Part shown: in pieces, positions 24,840 through 33,956 of the stretch | Position numbering within the stretch: position 1 is the first letter of the stretch | Layout of the letters: every line of letters starts with the position of its first letter | Assembly (NCBI RefSeq): GCF_001542915.1 | Contig: NZ_LNNH01000027.1 | Span: 1 to 64,000, forward strand | Direction: 5' to 3' | DNA: 64,000 nucleotides | Source: Peribacillus simplex | GTDB lineage: Bacteria; Bacillota; Bacilli; Bacillales; DSM-1321 | The notes under the pieces: generated by a model | What the model saw: the letters and a program-made list of their open reading frames with translations, nothing else | Database searches by the model: none | What the model was told of the DNA's origin: nothing | Translations under genes and position numbers: made by a program

Positions 24840-25220
24840 ATGAACGTTAATACCCGGGAACCGGTATATTTACAAGTCGTTCGTCATTTTAAAGAGCAAA
24901 TAGCCATCGGCAACTTCGTGGCTGGACAGGAGATTCCCTCCCGAAGAGAGCTGGCTGCTACATTGAACATAAATCCTAATACTGCACAAAAAGCGTATAA
25001 AGAAATGGAGGAACAGGGCTTGATTCATACTGAACGTAATTTTCCCAGTCAAATCACTACGAATGAAACGGTATTACAGGCTGTGAGGCAGGAACTGATC
25101 TTGGAAGCCGTCGATTCTTTTGTCGATGCGATCCGTCCGATTAATGTGCCAGTCGATGAGTTGCTTCGTGTCGTGAAAGAAAAATACTCGGAAGAAATCA
25201 GGGAGGAGGAAGGGAAATGA
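24840..25220 (+). CDS. GntR family regulator (YtrA subfamily)
   Basis: A 126-residue repressor with an N-terminal winged helix (EPVYLQVVRHFKEQIAIGNF, then SRRELAATLNINPNTAQKAY) and only a short C-terminal helical tail, as in the YtrA group. Such proteins regulate the ABC transporter genes in their own operon, often in response to cell-wall stress. The GTGTATG inverted repeat is its likely target. Stop overlaps the next start by four bases. Confidence 0.9.
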   Translation: MNVNTREPVYLQVVRHFKEQIAIGNFVAGQEIPSRRELAATLNINPNTAQKAYKEMEEQGLIHTERNFPSQITTNETVLQAVRQELILEAVDSFVDAIRPINVPVDELLRVVKEKYSEEIREEEGK

Positions 25221-25903
25221 TCGAGGTAAAACGAGTTTCCAAAAAATATGGCCGCAAAAAAATATTGGATGGTGTGTCCTTTACCGCCAATAAAGGCGAA
25301 GTCACCTGTCTGATCGGGATTAATGGTGTCGGAAAAACGACTACACTCAAAGCGATCATGGGCTTGACACCTTATAAAGGGGAAATCCTGATCGATGGTC
25401 AACAAATGACAAAGGACAGCTATGAAAAAATCACCTTCATTCCGGACGCTCCGACGATGCTTCCGCAAATGACGGTCAAACAGGCAATGGTGTTCATGGA
25501 GGATTTCTATCATTCATGGAATCAGGAAAGGGCCCTGCAATTACTTGAATTCTTCAAGCTGAAAGAAGAAAGCCGCATTTCGGAATTGTCCAAAGGAAAT
25601 ACAGCTAAGCTTAACTTGATGCTCGGGCTGTCCCTTGACGTGGATTATGTCCTGATGGATGAACCGTTTTCGGGAATCGATATATTCAGCCGCGAGCAGA
25701 TCGCCAATGTTTTTGCGAGCCATCTCATTGAGGACAGGGGCGTCATCATCACGACCCATGAAATCGGTGATATCGAGCATCTGATCGACAAGGTCATCTT
25801 ATTGGATAACGGGACGGTGCTTAAGGAATTCAATACGGAAGAAATGCGTGAAGAAGAAGGGAAATCGGTAGTCGACGTAATGAGAGAGGTGTATCAAGCA
25901 TGA
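25217..25903 (+). CDS. ABC transporter ATP-binding protein
   Basis: A 228-residue ABC ATPase: Walker A GINGVGKTT, signature ELSKGNTAKLNLML (LSKGN in place of LSGGQ), Walker B VDYVLMDEP and switch His in ITTHEIGDIEHL. It works with the following permease as an exporter. It is fused by four-base overlaps to both neighbours, so expression is tightly coupled. Confidence 0.92.
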   Translation: MIEVKRVSKKYGRKKILDGVSFTANKGEVTCLIGINGVGKTTTLKAIMGLTPYKGEILIDGQQMTKDSYEKITFIPDAPTMLPQMTVKQAMVFMEDFYHSWNQERALQLLEFFKLKEESRISELSKGNTAKLNLMLGLSLDVDYVLMDEPFSGIDIFSREQIANVFASHLIEDRGVIITTHEIGDIEHLIDKVILLDNGTVLKEFNTEEMREEEGKSVVDVMREVYQA

Positions 25904-26733
25904 TGCGTTATATAAAGCTAGTCAATTTCGAAATCAACCGTTTTAGTAAAATTTATCTTACTCTATTGCTGATCACCGTCCTTTCGCAGTTTGCCGGGGT
26001 GCTGATCGTAACCAAGAGCCTTATTAATGATGCCAAGGAAACCATGCTGCAGGAAAAGCTAACGGAAGCCGATTATCTTAGTGAATATGGCGGCATTGAC
26101 TTCACCCATATCGCCAATACCCTTTGGTTTCTAGGCCCGATCGCATTAAGCGCCGTTGCTCTCATTTTCTACATTTTTTTAATTTGGTATCGTGATTGGT
26201 TCGGCAAGAATACGTTCATCTATCGCCTCTTGATGTTACCGACATCCAGATTATCACTCTATCTTTCCAAAGCTACGGCCATCTTCCTGATGGTATTGGG
26301 ACTGATCGCCTGGCAGATGATCCTTTTACCGCTGGAAAATGCGCTATTCAATTCAAGCGTGCCGGAAGCGTTCTTGAATATGGAACTGTCAACTTCCTCC
26401 ATAGCTGCAGCGAATAGGGTACTGATGTTGATCATTCCAAGTACATTCACGGCGTTCCTGCTTTCCTATGGAACCGGTCTTATGATCATGTCGGTATTAT
26501 TCACGGCGATCATGTTTGAACGGAGTTTCCGCATGAAAGGAATTCTATTGGGGCTGGTGTATGGCGGTGTTGCCGCTATGCTGTTTTTAACTCCTGTTTT
26601 CATAAATAACAGTGGGGTTTTCCATTTTTATTCGATTGAATTATTCGGTCTTCTGCTCACATTGGGAATCATCGTGACAGGGTTATCGATTTGGCTTGGA
26701 TCATGGTTATTGAAAAACCGCGTAACCGTATAA
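25900..26733 (+). CDS. ABC transporter permease
   Basis: A 277-residue membrane protein with about six hydrophobic helices and an extracytoplasmic stretch between the first two, as expected for an ABC-2-like permease partner. No motif identifies the substrate. It is encoded after the ATPase and before a secreted protein. Confidence 0.8.
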   Translation: MMRYIKLVNFEINRFSKIYLTLLLITVLSQFAGVLIVTKSLINDAKETMLQEKLTEADYLSEYGGIDFTHIANTLWFLGPIALSAVALIFYIFLIWYRDWFGKNTFIYRLLMLPTSRLSLYLSKATAIFLMVLGLIAWQMILLPLENALFNSSVPEAFLNMELSTSSIAAANRVLMLIIPSTFTAFLLSYGTGLMIMSVLFTAIMFERSFRMKGILLGLVYGGVAAMLFLTPVFINNSGVFHFYSIELFGLLLTLGIIVTGLSIWLGSWLLKNRVTV

Positions 26734-26761
26734 AAACAAACAAAAAAGGAGCGTGAACAAG

Positions 26762-27979
26762 GTGAAACGTTATTTATGCAGCATCATCATCAGCTTGGTT
26801 GTCCTCTTAAGCATCGGGACTTATTATGTGAAAGTAGCTTCCTCCGCTTCAAGCCTGCCGACGTATACATTCAAGACAAGTGAAGGCAGCGTTAAAGAGC
26901 TTGATCCGGTCATCGTCCAAGCAACACTTGAACATCATAATATTTATGAACCATTGACGATTGAATCCGATCGAACCAAATATGACAGCGATAGGCCATT
27001 CTGGTCTGACAGAAATGATGTTCAAATTGAACGATTGATAAAGAAACATCGTTCATTCATGCGCGGGAGGGACTTTATCAATTCCTTTTATGAAGACGAT
27101 GATTTCCTCGCTTACGCATCCGTGAATAGCGAATATACGAAGAGCGGGAAAATGAAAGCGGAGTTCGATATCGGTTTATTGGAGAAGAAAGATGAAGATG
27201 AAACGTCCTTCCGCATCGACGTTCCCGGTCAAGAGAGAGTAATGAATACGGAAGTCAGGGATGTGCAGCTGATTCATTCGAAGCTGCAGGTATTGACGAT
27301 GAATGATGTGTACTCGAATGATGATAAGCAAACGAAAGAAGTACATCTGTATACGATCGATTTAGCCAAGAAAAAGGTAGTGAACGACAAAACCCTTGTC
27401 TCCGAAACCTTTACGTACCCAAATCAAGTGGACTTTGAGATGCCGGTGAATACATCACCTTCAAAGCCAAACAATATGATCTTAATTTCAATCATTAAAG
27501 CCGTAACTGATGAGGAAGGTGTTTATGAGGAAAAGCTAAAAGAAAGCAAGCTGTTCTCTTACCAGTATGACACGGAAAAATTATCAACGATCAAGGGTGC
27601 CAAGAAAGAATCGCTCAATTTGGACATCGCAAGATCCGGCTATACGGATGGGAAAAACCTATACGCAATTGCTTTCAAATCCGGAAAATATCAAATGAAG
27701 ACATTTGACATAAGCAGTGGAGCGTTAACGAATAACATACAGCTGGACTTAGCTGCTGGTAAAGAGGAAGCAAACTACGTTGCGATTAAAAATGGGCGTG
27801 TGTACTTCCTATTAAGAAGCGGTATGGGTGAAAACGTAACGTACAAACCTGCACACCTACTGATCGCTGATTTAAAGACAGGAAAAACTTTATATAAAGG
27901 TGAAACGGTCATGCATGCTGCCAAAAAGAAGAATGAACAAAAAACTGGTTTTTCTGTAAATAACCTCGAAGTTAAATGA
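26762..27979 (+). CDS. Exported protein of the GntR-ABC operon
   Basis: A 405-residue protein with a signal peptide or membrane anchor (MKRYLCSIIISLVVLLSIGT) and a long hydrophilic, Lys- and Asp-rich outer part that looks like a beta-propeller-type fold (repeated short blades around VHLYTIDLAKKKV and KTFDISSGAL). No family recognised. GTG 26762 fits AAGGAG nine bases upstream. It probably acts with the ABC transporter outside the membrane. Confidence 0.7.
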   Translation: MKRYLCSIIISLVVLLSIGTYYVKVASSASSLPTYTFKTSEGSVKELDPVIVQATLEHHNIYEPLTIESDRTKYDSDRPFWSDRNDVQIERLIKKHRSFMRGRDFINSFYEDDDFLAYASVNSEYTKSGKMKAEFDIGLLEKKDEDETSFRIDVPGQERVMNTEVRDVQLIHSKLQVLTMNDVYSNDDKQTKEVHLYTIDLAKKKVVNDKTLVSETFTYPNQVDFEMPVNTSPSKPNNMILISIIKAVTDEEGVYEEKLKESKLFSYQYDTEKLSTIKGAKKESLNLDIARSGYTDGKNLYAIAFKSGKYQMKTFDISSGALTNNIQLDLAAGKEEANYVAIKNGRVYFLLRSGMGENVTYKPAHLLIADLKTGKTLYKGETVMHAAKKKNEQKTGFSVNNLEVK

Positions 27980-27986
27980 TGAAGCG

Positions 27987-28018
27987 AAAGGTCCCCTCAT
28001 TAATGAAGGGACCTTTAC
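27987..28018 (+). terminator. Intrinsic terminator of the GntR-ABC operon
   Basis: AAAGGTCCC (27987-27995) pairs with GGGACCTTT (28008-28016). Confidence 0.75.
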
Positions 28019-28106
28019 TTTTGGACTCGATCTGATCAGGCAAAATGGATGTACCCCGCTTACCCAGAGGCGGTCCGTGAACATTCTCTCCATCTAAGAT
28101 GAACGT

Positions 28107-28145
28107 ATAAAAAAGGGCTGGGAATGAAATCATTCCCAGCCCTTT
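28107..28145 (-). terminator. Intrinsic terminator of the MarR-MFS operon
   Basis: Sixteen-base perfect arms (28112-28127 and 28130-28145) are followed on the minus strand by six T. It lies just after the MFS stop codon. Confidence 0.88.
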
Positions 28146-28149
28146 AGTC

Positions 28150-29349
28150 TTAAGCTGAAGCGATTGTTGCTCTTGCTGCACGTTCTTTCCGGCCATGCAG
28201 GAAGAAGTACAGGACGGAAGTGGCGATGACCGCGACGCCTAGAATGACATAGAGCGTGCTGTAGCCTGTGATTGGAATGATGAAACCAAGAATATATGGG
28301 CCGAACCCAAGACCTGCATCAAGCATGATAAAGAAGGTCGAGGTCGCCATTCCCATACGGTGAGGCGGTGTCAGTTTAACCGCAATCGCCTGCGAGCTTG
28401 ATTGCATATTACCGAAGCCAAGTCCGATGAGGAAGCCAGCCGCCAATAAAGTGAAGCTATTGGTCGTAATGCTTAGAAGCAGCAAACCTGCACCAAATAT
28501 CATGAAAGCCGGATACATGATGAAGTTCGCTCCTCTCCGGTCCATTAACGGTCCAGAGAAAGGACGTGATACTAATACAGCCACAGCATAAATGACAAAG
28601 AAGAAGCTTGCCGTATTGACCAGGTCGATTTCAATGGCGTAAAAACTGATGAAAGAAAGGACGCTGGAATAGCAGAATGCCAATATTAAAGTGATCAATG
28701 AGATGGGCAGTGCTTTTGGTTCGATAAAGTTGGAGAGCTTGAACCCTTTGCTTTCTGCCGCTTTTGCAGTTCCTTTCAAAGCCGGTACATACAGGAAGAA
28801 TGCTGTGACCAGACTGATCAGCCCTAAGGCCAGGCAGAAACTGAAAATCACTTGGAAGCTTGTGTGCTGAGCCATATATAGACCGATGAAGGGTCCGATT
28901 GCCGTTGCAAGTGTCGCGCTCATGCTGTAATAGCCGATGCCCTCGCCTTTACGTGTTGCCGGAATGATTTGGGCGACGATCGTTCCCGTCGCGGTACTGG
29001 CCATGCCCATCGCCATCCCATGGATCAGGCGGTTAACAAGCAGGAAGCCGATTCCGAGATCGACAAAATATAGAATGGTCGTCAACGTAAAAAAGATCAA
29101 CCCGATGAATAACGTTTTCTTACGGCCGATTGAATCGATGAAACGGCCAATGAACAAGCGTCCGATCAATGTCCCGATTATGAAGATACCTGATATGAGT
29201 CCAGCTTGGCTTGTAGATGCATTCAATTCATTTACAGCATAGATGGCAAGTGTCACCATCAATAAATAAAAGATTAATGTTATGAAAAAATTAATGGATG
29301 AGACGATGATGAAATCTTTCGTCCATAGGTTTGGTCTGGATTGTTCCAT
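28150..29349 (-). CDS. MFS transporter
   Basis: A 399-residue major facilitator protein with twelve hydrophobic segments and the A-motif-like GRLFIGRFIDSIGRKKTLF between helices 2 and 3. It resembles YfkF/YwoG-type drug or metabolite efflux pumps. It follows a MarR gene by 12 bases on the same strand, so the MarR protein probably controls it and the substrate is likely the MarR ligand. Confidence 0.88.
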   Translation of the reverse strand: MEQSRPNLWTKDFIIVSSINFFITLIFYLLMVTLAIYAVNELNASTSQAGLISGIFIIGTLIGRLFIGRFIDSIGRKKTLFIGLIFFTLTTILYFVDLGIGFLLVNRLIHGMAMGMASTATGTIVAQIIPATRKGEGIGYYSMSATLATAIGPFIGLYMAQHTSFQVIFSFCLALGLISLVTAFFLYVPALKGTAKAAESKGFKLSNFIEPKALPISLITLILAFCYSSVLSFISFYAIEIDLVNTASFFFVIYAVAVLVSRPFSGPLMDRRGANFIMYPAFMIFGAGLLLLSITTNSFTLLAAGFLIGLGFGNMQSSSQAIAVKLTPPHRMGMATSTFFIMLDAGLGFGPYILGFIIPITGYSTLYVILGVAVIATSVLYFFLHGRKERAARATIASA

Positions 29350-29361
29350 TTTATGATCTCC

Positions 29362-29802
29362 TTACTTTAAGATGTTATTTCTTATTTCACCCATGATGCG
29401 TATCGCTGCGAGTTGTTCCTCTTCAGTGATTCCTTCCAGGATGTCCTGTTCATATTGGTCGATCGTTACACGGACTTCGTTGTATATCTTTGTGCCGAGC
29501 TCCGTAAGCCGCATCCTTTTCTCGCGCCGATCCTTGCTTGGTACATGCTCGACATACCCCAATTCCTCCAAGCGGGTGATGGTCCTCGTAATCGTGGGCT
29601 TTTCAACGCTTTGATAATTGGCAAGCTCCACAAGCGTTGCCGATTCATAATTGAATAAGAAATGTAATATGGACCATTGCGCCCTGTGTAAATCATGCTT
29701 GCCCAGCTGGATATTAAGATTATTTTCAAATGGACGGTACAGCAGTAAAAGTTGCTGGAAGAATTTTTGGTAAGTCTTTATAGGAAACACCTCTTTTATC
29801 AT
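29362..29802 (-). CDS. MarR family transcriptional regulator
   Basis: A 146-residue MarR repressor: LHRAQWSILHFLFNYESATL, then the recognition helix in SVEKPTITRTITRLEELGYV and the wing EHVPSKDRREKRMRLTELG. It heads the operon with the MFS pump and probably represses both by binding the paired sites 29809-29839 just upstream of its start. Confidence 0.92.
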   Translation of the reverse strand: MIKEVFPIKTYQKFFQQLLLLYRPFENNLNIQLGKHDLHRAQWSILHFLFNYESATLVELANYQSVEKPTITRTITRLEELGYVEHVPSKDRREKRMRLTELGTKIYNEVRVTIDQYEQDILEGITEEEQLAAIRIMGEIRNNILK

Positions 29803-29808
29803 TATATA

Positions 29809-29839
29809 GTTACCTTAAGTAATTGTTACCCTGAGTAAC
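29809..29839. promoter_or_regulatory. Paired MarR operator sites
   Basis: Two adjacent imperfect palindromes, GTTACCTTAAGTAAT (29809-29823) and GTTACCCTGAGTAAC (29825-29839), repeat every 16 bases immediately upstream of marR. Confidence 0.7.
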
Positions 29840-29948
29840 TATAATAGCAGAATTAATCTATTATGTCCAATCGGATTGGTATTATTTAAGCAAACAAGGT
29901 TATTTATCAGGGAAAGAGGGAAAATAGGAACGGGAGTTGATATGGGAC

Positions 29949-30302
29949 ATGTATAAATCGATCATTGCACTGGTTGCCTCAGCAACCATGCTGACTGCTT
30001 GCAATAGTGACCTGGCGAATGACCAGGAGAAACCAAAGGAAAATGAACAGCAAAAGGAAACGAAAGCGGGCCCTGAAAAAAATAAATGGTCCTCCTTGCC
30101 CGAATACGACGAAATCATCGAGCAGATCGGCGATAAAGACTATACACTCAATAAGGAAACGGATAACGATGATAAACGTGTATTCCTGATTGAACTAAAC
30201 GGGGAAAAACAATATAAAACCATTTTTATCAAAAGAACCAATCGACTGAAAATCATCGAAATAAATGGCAACGGTGAAGTCTATGATAAAATCATCCAAT
30301 AA
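29949..30302 (+). CDS. Small lipoprotein of unknown function
   Basis: A 117-residue lipoprotein; the lipobox is LTAC at about residues 14-17 after a short hydrophobic signal. A Glu/Lys-rich linker (about 23-48) leads to a compact C-terminal domain of alternating strands, resembling small PepSY-like or YxeA-like folds, but no family is certain. ATG 29949 gives the most compact signal peptide; TTG 29937 is possible. Confidence 0.65.
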   Translation: MYKSIIALVASATMLTACNSDLANDQEKPKENEQQKETKAGPEKNKWSSLPEYDEIIEQIGDKDYTLNKETDNDDKRVFLIELNGEKQYKTIFIKRTNRLKIIEINGNGEVYDKIIQ

Positions 30303-30438
30303 AAACCATTCCGACTTTAAAAAAAGGCCACATTAAATCAATTCAACCGGAAATAAATGGTCCATCTATGCGTATAAATCGACCGAATGTGAAGATAATC
30401 AGTCCGTTAGGAGGAAGAATTCGTCCCAACTGGAAATT

Positions 30439-30518
30439 TCCCCTAGTCGGCGCGACCGGATTCGAGTATAGTGAATGCAACCGACTAGAGGGGAGTGGTA
30501 CCAGTCACTCCTCTTTTT
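30439..30518 (+). promoter_or_regulatory. Attenuator-like leader with mutually exclusive stems
   Basis: A terminator hairpin (30489-30497 pairing 30506-30514, then TTTTT) stops 25 bases before the VOC gene start. Its 5' arm GGGG also pairs, together with CCGACTAG (30481-30488), with CCCCTAGTCGG (30439-30449). Only one of the two stems can form. A TATAGT at 30475-30480 lies between the arms and may be a promoter, which would argue for a plain terminator instead. Confidence 0.5.
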
Positions 30519-30542
30519 GATGGTTTAATGGGAGGGATGACA

Positions 30543-30938
30543 TTGTCAGAGGGGTTCATTCATCATATTGAGCTTTACGTTTCAGATTTGAGACGGTCCA
30601 TTGGTTTCTGGGGCTGGTTTTTGGAGGAAATGGGTTATGAGCCATATCAGGAGTGGGAGAGCGGGAAGAGCTGGCGATTAGCGGACATGTATATTGTTTT
30701 TGTTCAAGCGAAGGAGAGGTATTTGGATGTTCCCTATCATAGGGGAAGGGTCGGTCTTAACCATCTTGCCTTTCATGCTTCGTCTCGTCAGCAGGTTGAT
30801 GAGATGACGATGAAATTGAGGGAGAGGGGAGTACCCGTCCTGTATGCGGACAAGCATCCGTTTGCCGGCGGAGGGGATCATTATGCGGTATATTTCGAAG
30901 ATCCTGATAGGATGAAGGTCGAACTCGTCGGCCCTTGA
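30543..30938 (+). CDS. VOC (glyoxalase/bleomycin-resistance fold) family protein
   Basis: A 131-residue protein of the vicinal-oxygen-chelate fold: FIHHIELYVSDLRRSIGFW, then LNHLAFHASSRQQVD and YAVYFEDPDRMKVELV. His in the first strand, His in the middle and the last Glu are the usual metal ligands. TTG 30543 follows GGGAGGG at six bases. Substrate unknown; relatives include glyoxalases and fosfomycin- or bleomycin-resistance proteins. Confidence 0.85.
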   Translation: MSEGFIHHIELYVSDLRRSIGFWGWFLEEMGYEPYQEWESGKSWRLADMYIVFVQAKERYLDVPYHRGRVGLNHLAFHASSRQQVDEMTMKLRERGVPVLYADKHPFAGGGDHYAVYFEDPDRMKVELVGP

Positions 30939-30972
30939 CTGCTTTGAACGGCGGCGGGAAGCAGGTTATCCA

Positions 30973-31599
30973 TCAAAAATTGGCATAGCTGTACCGGGAT
31001 AGATGCTCATCACCTTCGGGTTCAGGACGATAAAAGGCGTCGATTAAGATAAAGGCACCGGCAACCTGGGCCCAGCTGCCAAGCAAGAGGATATGCTCCC
31101 CTATCCGGCGTTTTTCATTTAGAATGAAGATGTTTCCGATCGACTCAAAAAAAGAACCTGCTGCAATCAAGGCATTTCCTTTCAATTCAAGGGAACGTGA
31201 AATGGAATCCTCCGAAAGAAAGGCACCGAACGCTTCAAAAGCGGCTCCTAGACCTTGGATGCCGCTGCCGAGAGCATCCGTTTTCGTCCCCTCCTCATCA
31301 GAGCCATTCAGCTGCATATTGATTCCCACTGCATTTGCGGTGTTACCCGCAGCCTCAAGCCAAGCGCCTAAAATGAAATAGGATTCGGAAATTTCATTTT
31401 CCGGCTCCAACATTTTCGTTCGTCCGATGGCTTGCAGGGAATTTGCGAAGGCTTCAATGCCATTCCCTTTTAATACCAAGTCCTTTCCGAGGTTCGTTCC
31501 GGTTAACGTTTGCTGGGTTTGCCCGATTGCACCTGTGAGTGTGCCGATGCCCAGTAACCATGCTCCTGAAATAAGGAGGTCATCTCCATGAGTGATCAT
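30973..31599 (-). CDS. Gly/Ala-rich internally repeated protein
   Basis: A 208-residue protein made of four or five loose repeats of the form GAWLxAxGxxxxAxG and xLELKGNALxAxGxFFESIG. It resembles a Bacillus-specific family of unknown function (DUF6944-like; the name is from memory). The repeats are amphipathic helices with conserved Gly, suggesting a peripheral membrane or spore-associated protein. It stands alone on the minus strand. Confidence 0.6.
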   Translation of the reverse strand: MITHGDDLLISGAWLLGIGTLTGAIGQTQQTLTGTNLGKDLVLKGNGIEAFANSLQAIGRTKMLEPENEISESYFILGAWLEAAGNTANAVGINMQLNGSDEEGTKTDALGSGIQGLGAAFEAFGAFLSEDSISRSLELKGNALIAAGSFFESIGNIFILNEKRRIGEHILLLGSWAQVAGAFILIDAFYRPEPEGDEHLSRYSYANF

Positions 31600-31742
31600 A
31601 TCTCTAACGCTCCTTAAAAGTGGTTACATTATAATATTCAGGAGGCAGTGTTTGTTTACATATTGCTTGAACACACGATGCGGGCTCCGATTATATGAAA
31701 ATAAACCAATTATTGGTATAATGTCAGCTGGAGGAGATGGAA

Positions 31743-32210
31743 TTGACTATTAACTATTTTACACAAATGATAATCGCTGCATTTTTCTTTATGCTTTTTT
31801 CATTTTGTGCCTGGTATGAGGGCAGCGAAATACTGGATAACTCATGGGAATGGAAGCATTCAACGTATTTTTCGGATCACGTAATCGATGCCGATGATAT
31901 TTCGGATTTGGACCATTTCGTTTATGCCGCTAAATTCAGGCCGTTATTTCCGGTGCTTATGATTTTGACCGCTTCGTACATCATCATGCTGACGGGCCAT
32001 CGTCTTTTCAAAAAAAGCATAACAAAAAAAGCTGTATTTCTGTCCGGCTTCGGAGCTCTATTTTTGTTTGCAAGCGGTATTGTTTCCAATTCGCCGACCA
32101 TAGGGGGGGGTATCTTTCAAGCCATATTTTTGATAGGCGGAATGCTCTTGATTCTTGCGGCGGCCCTATGTTACTTTTGGTTGCCAAAAGGGTTCAAGAC
32201 AGAAAGATAA
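31743..32210 (+). CDS. DUF4306-like membrane protein
   Basis: A 155-residue membrane protein with four hydrophobic segments. The early motif SFCAWYEGSEILDNSWEWKHST resembles Bacillus YjdJ/DUF4306 proteins. Function unknown. TTG 31743 has GGAGGAG six bases upstream and is preferred over ATG 31737, which abuts that site. Confidence 0.65.
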   Translation: MTINYFTQMIIAAFFFMLFSFCAWYEGSEILDNSWEWKHSTYFSDHVIDADDISDLDHFVYAAKFRPLFPVLMILTASYIIMLTGHRLFKKSITKKAVFLSGFGALFLFASGIVSNSPTIGGGIFQAIFLIGGMLLILAAALCYFWLPKGFKTER

Positions 32211-32219
32211 GGTTTCCTG

Positions 32220-32245
32220 GCTGCCAAGAGAGGCAGCTTTTTATT
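32220..32245 (+). terminator. Intrinsic terminator
   Basis: GCTGCC (32220-32225) pairs with GGCAGC (32232-32237), followed by TTTTTATTT. Confidence 0.8.
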
Positions 32246-32410
32246 TGCCAGCAAACGAGTGGGATGGACACAAATTAACGGAAAATAATAGCCCTTCACG
32301 CGAAATTCTTAGTTTGAACTCCACGTACATCTCAATTATAGTTAAGTCTGAATGAAGGGGATGGGTGGTCCTTTCCTCGTCATTCATGAAAAAAGTGAAA
32401 AGGTGATACT

Positions 32411-33058
32411 ATGCCAGGCAAATTCAAAATTGAACAGCCCAAGATCGAAAAAGAGTTACCCCAAGGAAACTTTCAGGAAATCTATTATAAAGATGAGCCA
32501 TATCTTGATGCCTGTATCATCACCAATTGTACGATTGATCGCGAAAAAATCGACAAAATCGTATTATCACAGGTGGTTTTTAAAAATGTGACATTCAGTG
32601 ATGTATCGTTCAGGAATATTGAGCTGACGGATGTAATTTTTGATCATTGCGACTTGACCAATGCCGATTTCATGGCTGGTTCGATTCATCGTGTCGAATT
32701 CAAGGATTCGAAATTACTGGGAATAAACCTGTCCGATGCCAGTTTAGGAAATGTCCAATTCGATAGCTGCAACTTGAATTTAAGTGCCTTCGGTTATGCA
32801 TCATTAAAACAAGTGAAATTCGATCATTGCTCATTGGAAAGCGCAGATTTTTACGAGTGTACGTTCAAGAAAGTGATGTTCGATGCCTGCAGATTGAATG
32901 AAGTGAATTTTTCCCGGACGCCACTTAAAGGAATCGACCTTAGCAGTTCCACCTTCCAAAGGCTGACCGTATCCTTGGAGGATCTAAACGGCTGCGAGGT
33001 TTCCCCGGATCAAGCGATAGGCTTTGCTTCCATGCTCGGACTGAAAATCAAAGAGTGA
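32411..33058 (+). CDS. Pentapeptide repeat protein
   Basis: A 215-residue protein. From about residue 60 to 190 it follows the A(D/N)LxF rhythm (VIFDHCDLTNADFMAG, KLLGINLSDASL, SLESADFYECTF), which folds as a right-handed quadrilateral beta helix. Qnr-like relatives mimic DNA and protect gyrase, but nothing here shows that role. A second pentapeptide protein is encoded at 58016-58753. Confidence 0.85.
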   Translation: MPGKFKIEQPKIEKELPQGNFQEIYYKDEPYLDACIITNCTIDREKIDKIVLSQVVFKNVTFSDVSFRNIELTDVIFDHCDLTNADFMAGSIHRVEFKDSKLLGINLSDASLGNVQFDSCNLNLSAFGYASLKQVKFDHCSLESADFYECTFKKVMFDACRLNEVNFSRTPLKGIDLSSSTFQRLTVSLEDLNGCEVSPDQAIGFASMLGLKIKE

Positions 33059-33087
33059 CCTATAATGGGGCATTTATATGAAATCAG

Positions 33088-33117
33088 AGGATCGCCAATT
33101 TGGTGGTCCTTTTTTTG
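33088..33117 (+). terminator. Intrinsic terminator
   Basis: AGGATCGCCA (33088-33097) pairs with TGGTGGTCCT (33101-33110) with two wobble pairs, then seven T. Confidence 0.75.
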
Positions 33118-33224
33118 CGGGGTGCGGCCATATATATATTATTTATGTAAATAAAAATGCAGAATGTTTCCACAAATGAAGATTTGCTTTACAATATTTG
33201 TTAGGTGGTTGAAGGGGGTCAACG

Positions 33225-33956
33225 ATGATTATCAATAAGGTCACTTTATACAGTCATGTCTTGGATGAAATGCGGGATTTTTATGTAGGTGAGTTAGGGT
33301 TCGAGTTACACTCACTAACCGATGATGGTTTTGCCATTAAGGTGGGGGACAGTGTGCTGGAGATGAAAAGCTATCATCTCCAAGATAAGCCCTTTTATCA
33401 TTTTGCCATAAACATTCCGACGAATTTATTTACCTCGGCAAAAAAATGGGCAAAGTCCAAGGTAGAGTTAATGAAGGAAGATGGTGTGGACGAAGTTCAT
33501 TTTAGCCTTTCAGATGCCCATGCCTTTTATTTTTTGGACCCATCAGGCAACATCGTCGAGTTCATATCCAGGTATGCCGTATCACCTGAATCCCAGTCAA
33601 AGACTTTCTGCGCACGAGAATCGTTGTGCATAAGCGAAATAAACCTTACGACAGATGAAGTGGGGGATATCGGGAATACGTTGATGGGCTTAGGGCTGCC
33701 GGTAAGGAAGGATGAATCGATAAATGAAGGCGGATTGAATTTTATAGGGCAGCATGAGGAAGGTTCGTTTTTACTGTTGGGTCCCAGGAATAGGCGCTGG
33801 TTTTTTTCGGATAGGGTGTCGGAATCCTTTCCGCTTTCGGTGGTCATTGATGACCAGCTGACCATTTCATTGGATGATGAAGGAAAGATGAAGGCTGAAT
33901 CAGGTGTAACCGGCCAAGGAGGGCGATCGTTATATGTCAGAAAAGATTTGGAATGA
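33225..33956 (+). CDS. Two-domain VOC family protein
   Basis: A 243-residue protein with two glyoxalase-like halves: VTLYSHVLDEMRDFYVGELG then FYHFAINIPTN and YFLDPSGNIVEFISR in the first half, a shortened second half to the C-terminus. The layout recalls CatE-like extradiol dioxygenases or lyases, but the second half is degenerate. It overlaps the methyltransferase gene by 23 bases, suggesting a shared pathway on a small aromatic or catechol-like compound. Confidence 0.78.
   Translation: MIINKVTLYSHVLDEMRDFYVGELGFELHSLTDDGFAIKVGDSVLEMKSYHLQDKPFYHFAINIPTNLFTSAKKWAKSKVELMKEDGVDEVHFSLSDAHAFYFLDPSGNIVEFISRYAVSPESQSKTFCARESLCISEINLTTDEVGDIGNTLMGLGLPVRKDESINEGGLNFIGQHEEGSFLLLGPRNRRWFFSDRVSESFPLSVVIDDQLTISLDDEGKMKAESGVTGQGGRSLYVRKDLE

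Noticed and set aside
31743-32591. Frames at 32155-32591 between the DUF4306-like and pentapeptide genes
   Set aside because: They overlap the ends of both genes in other frames and include a terminator; no ribosome binding site.
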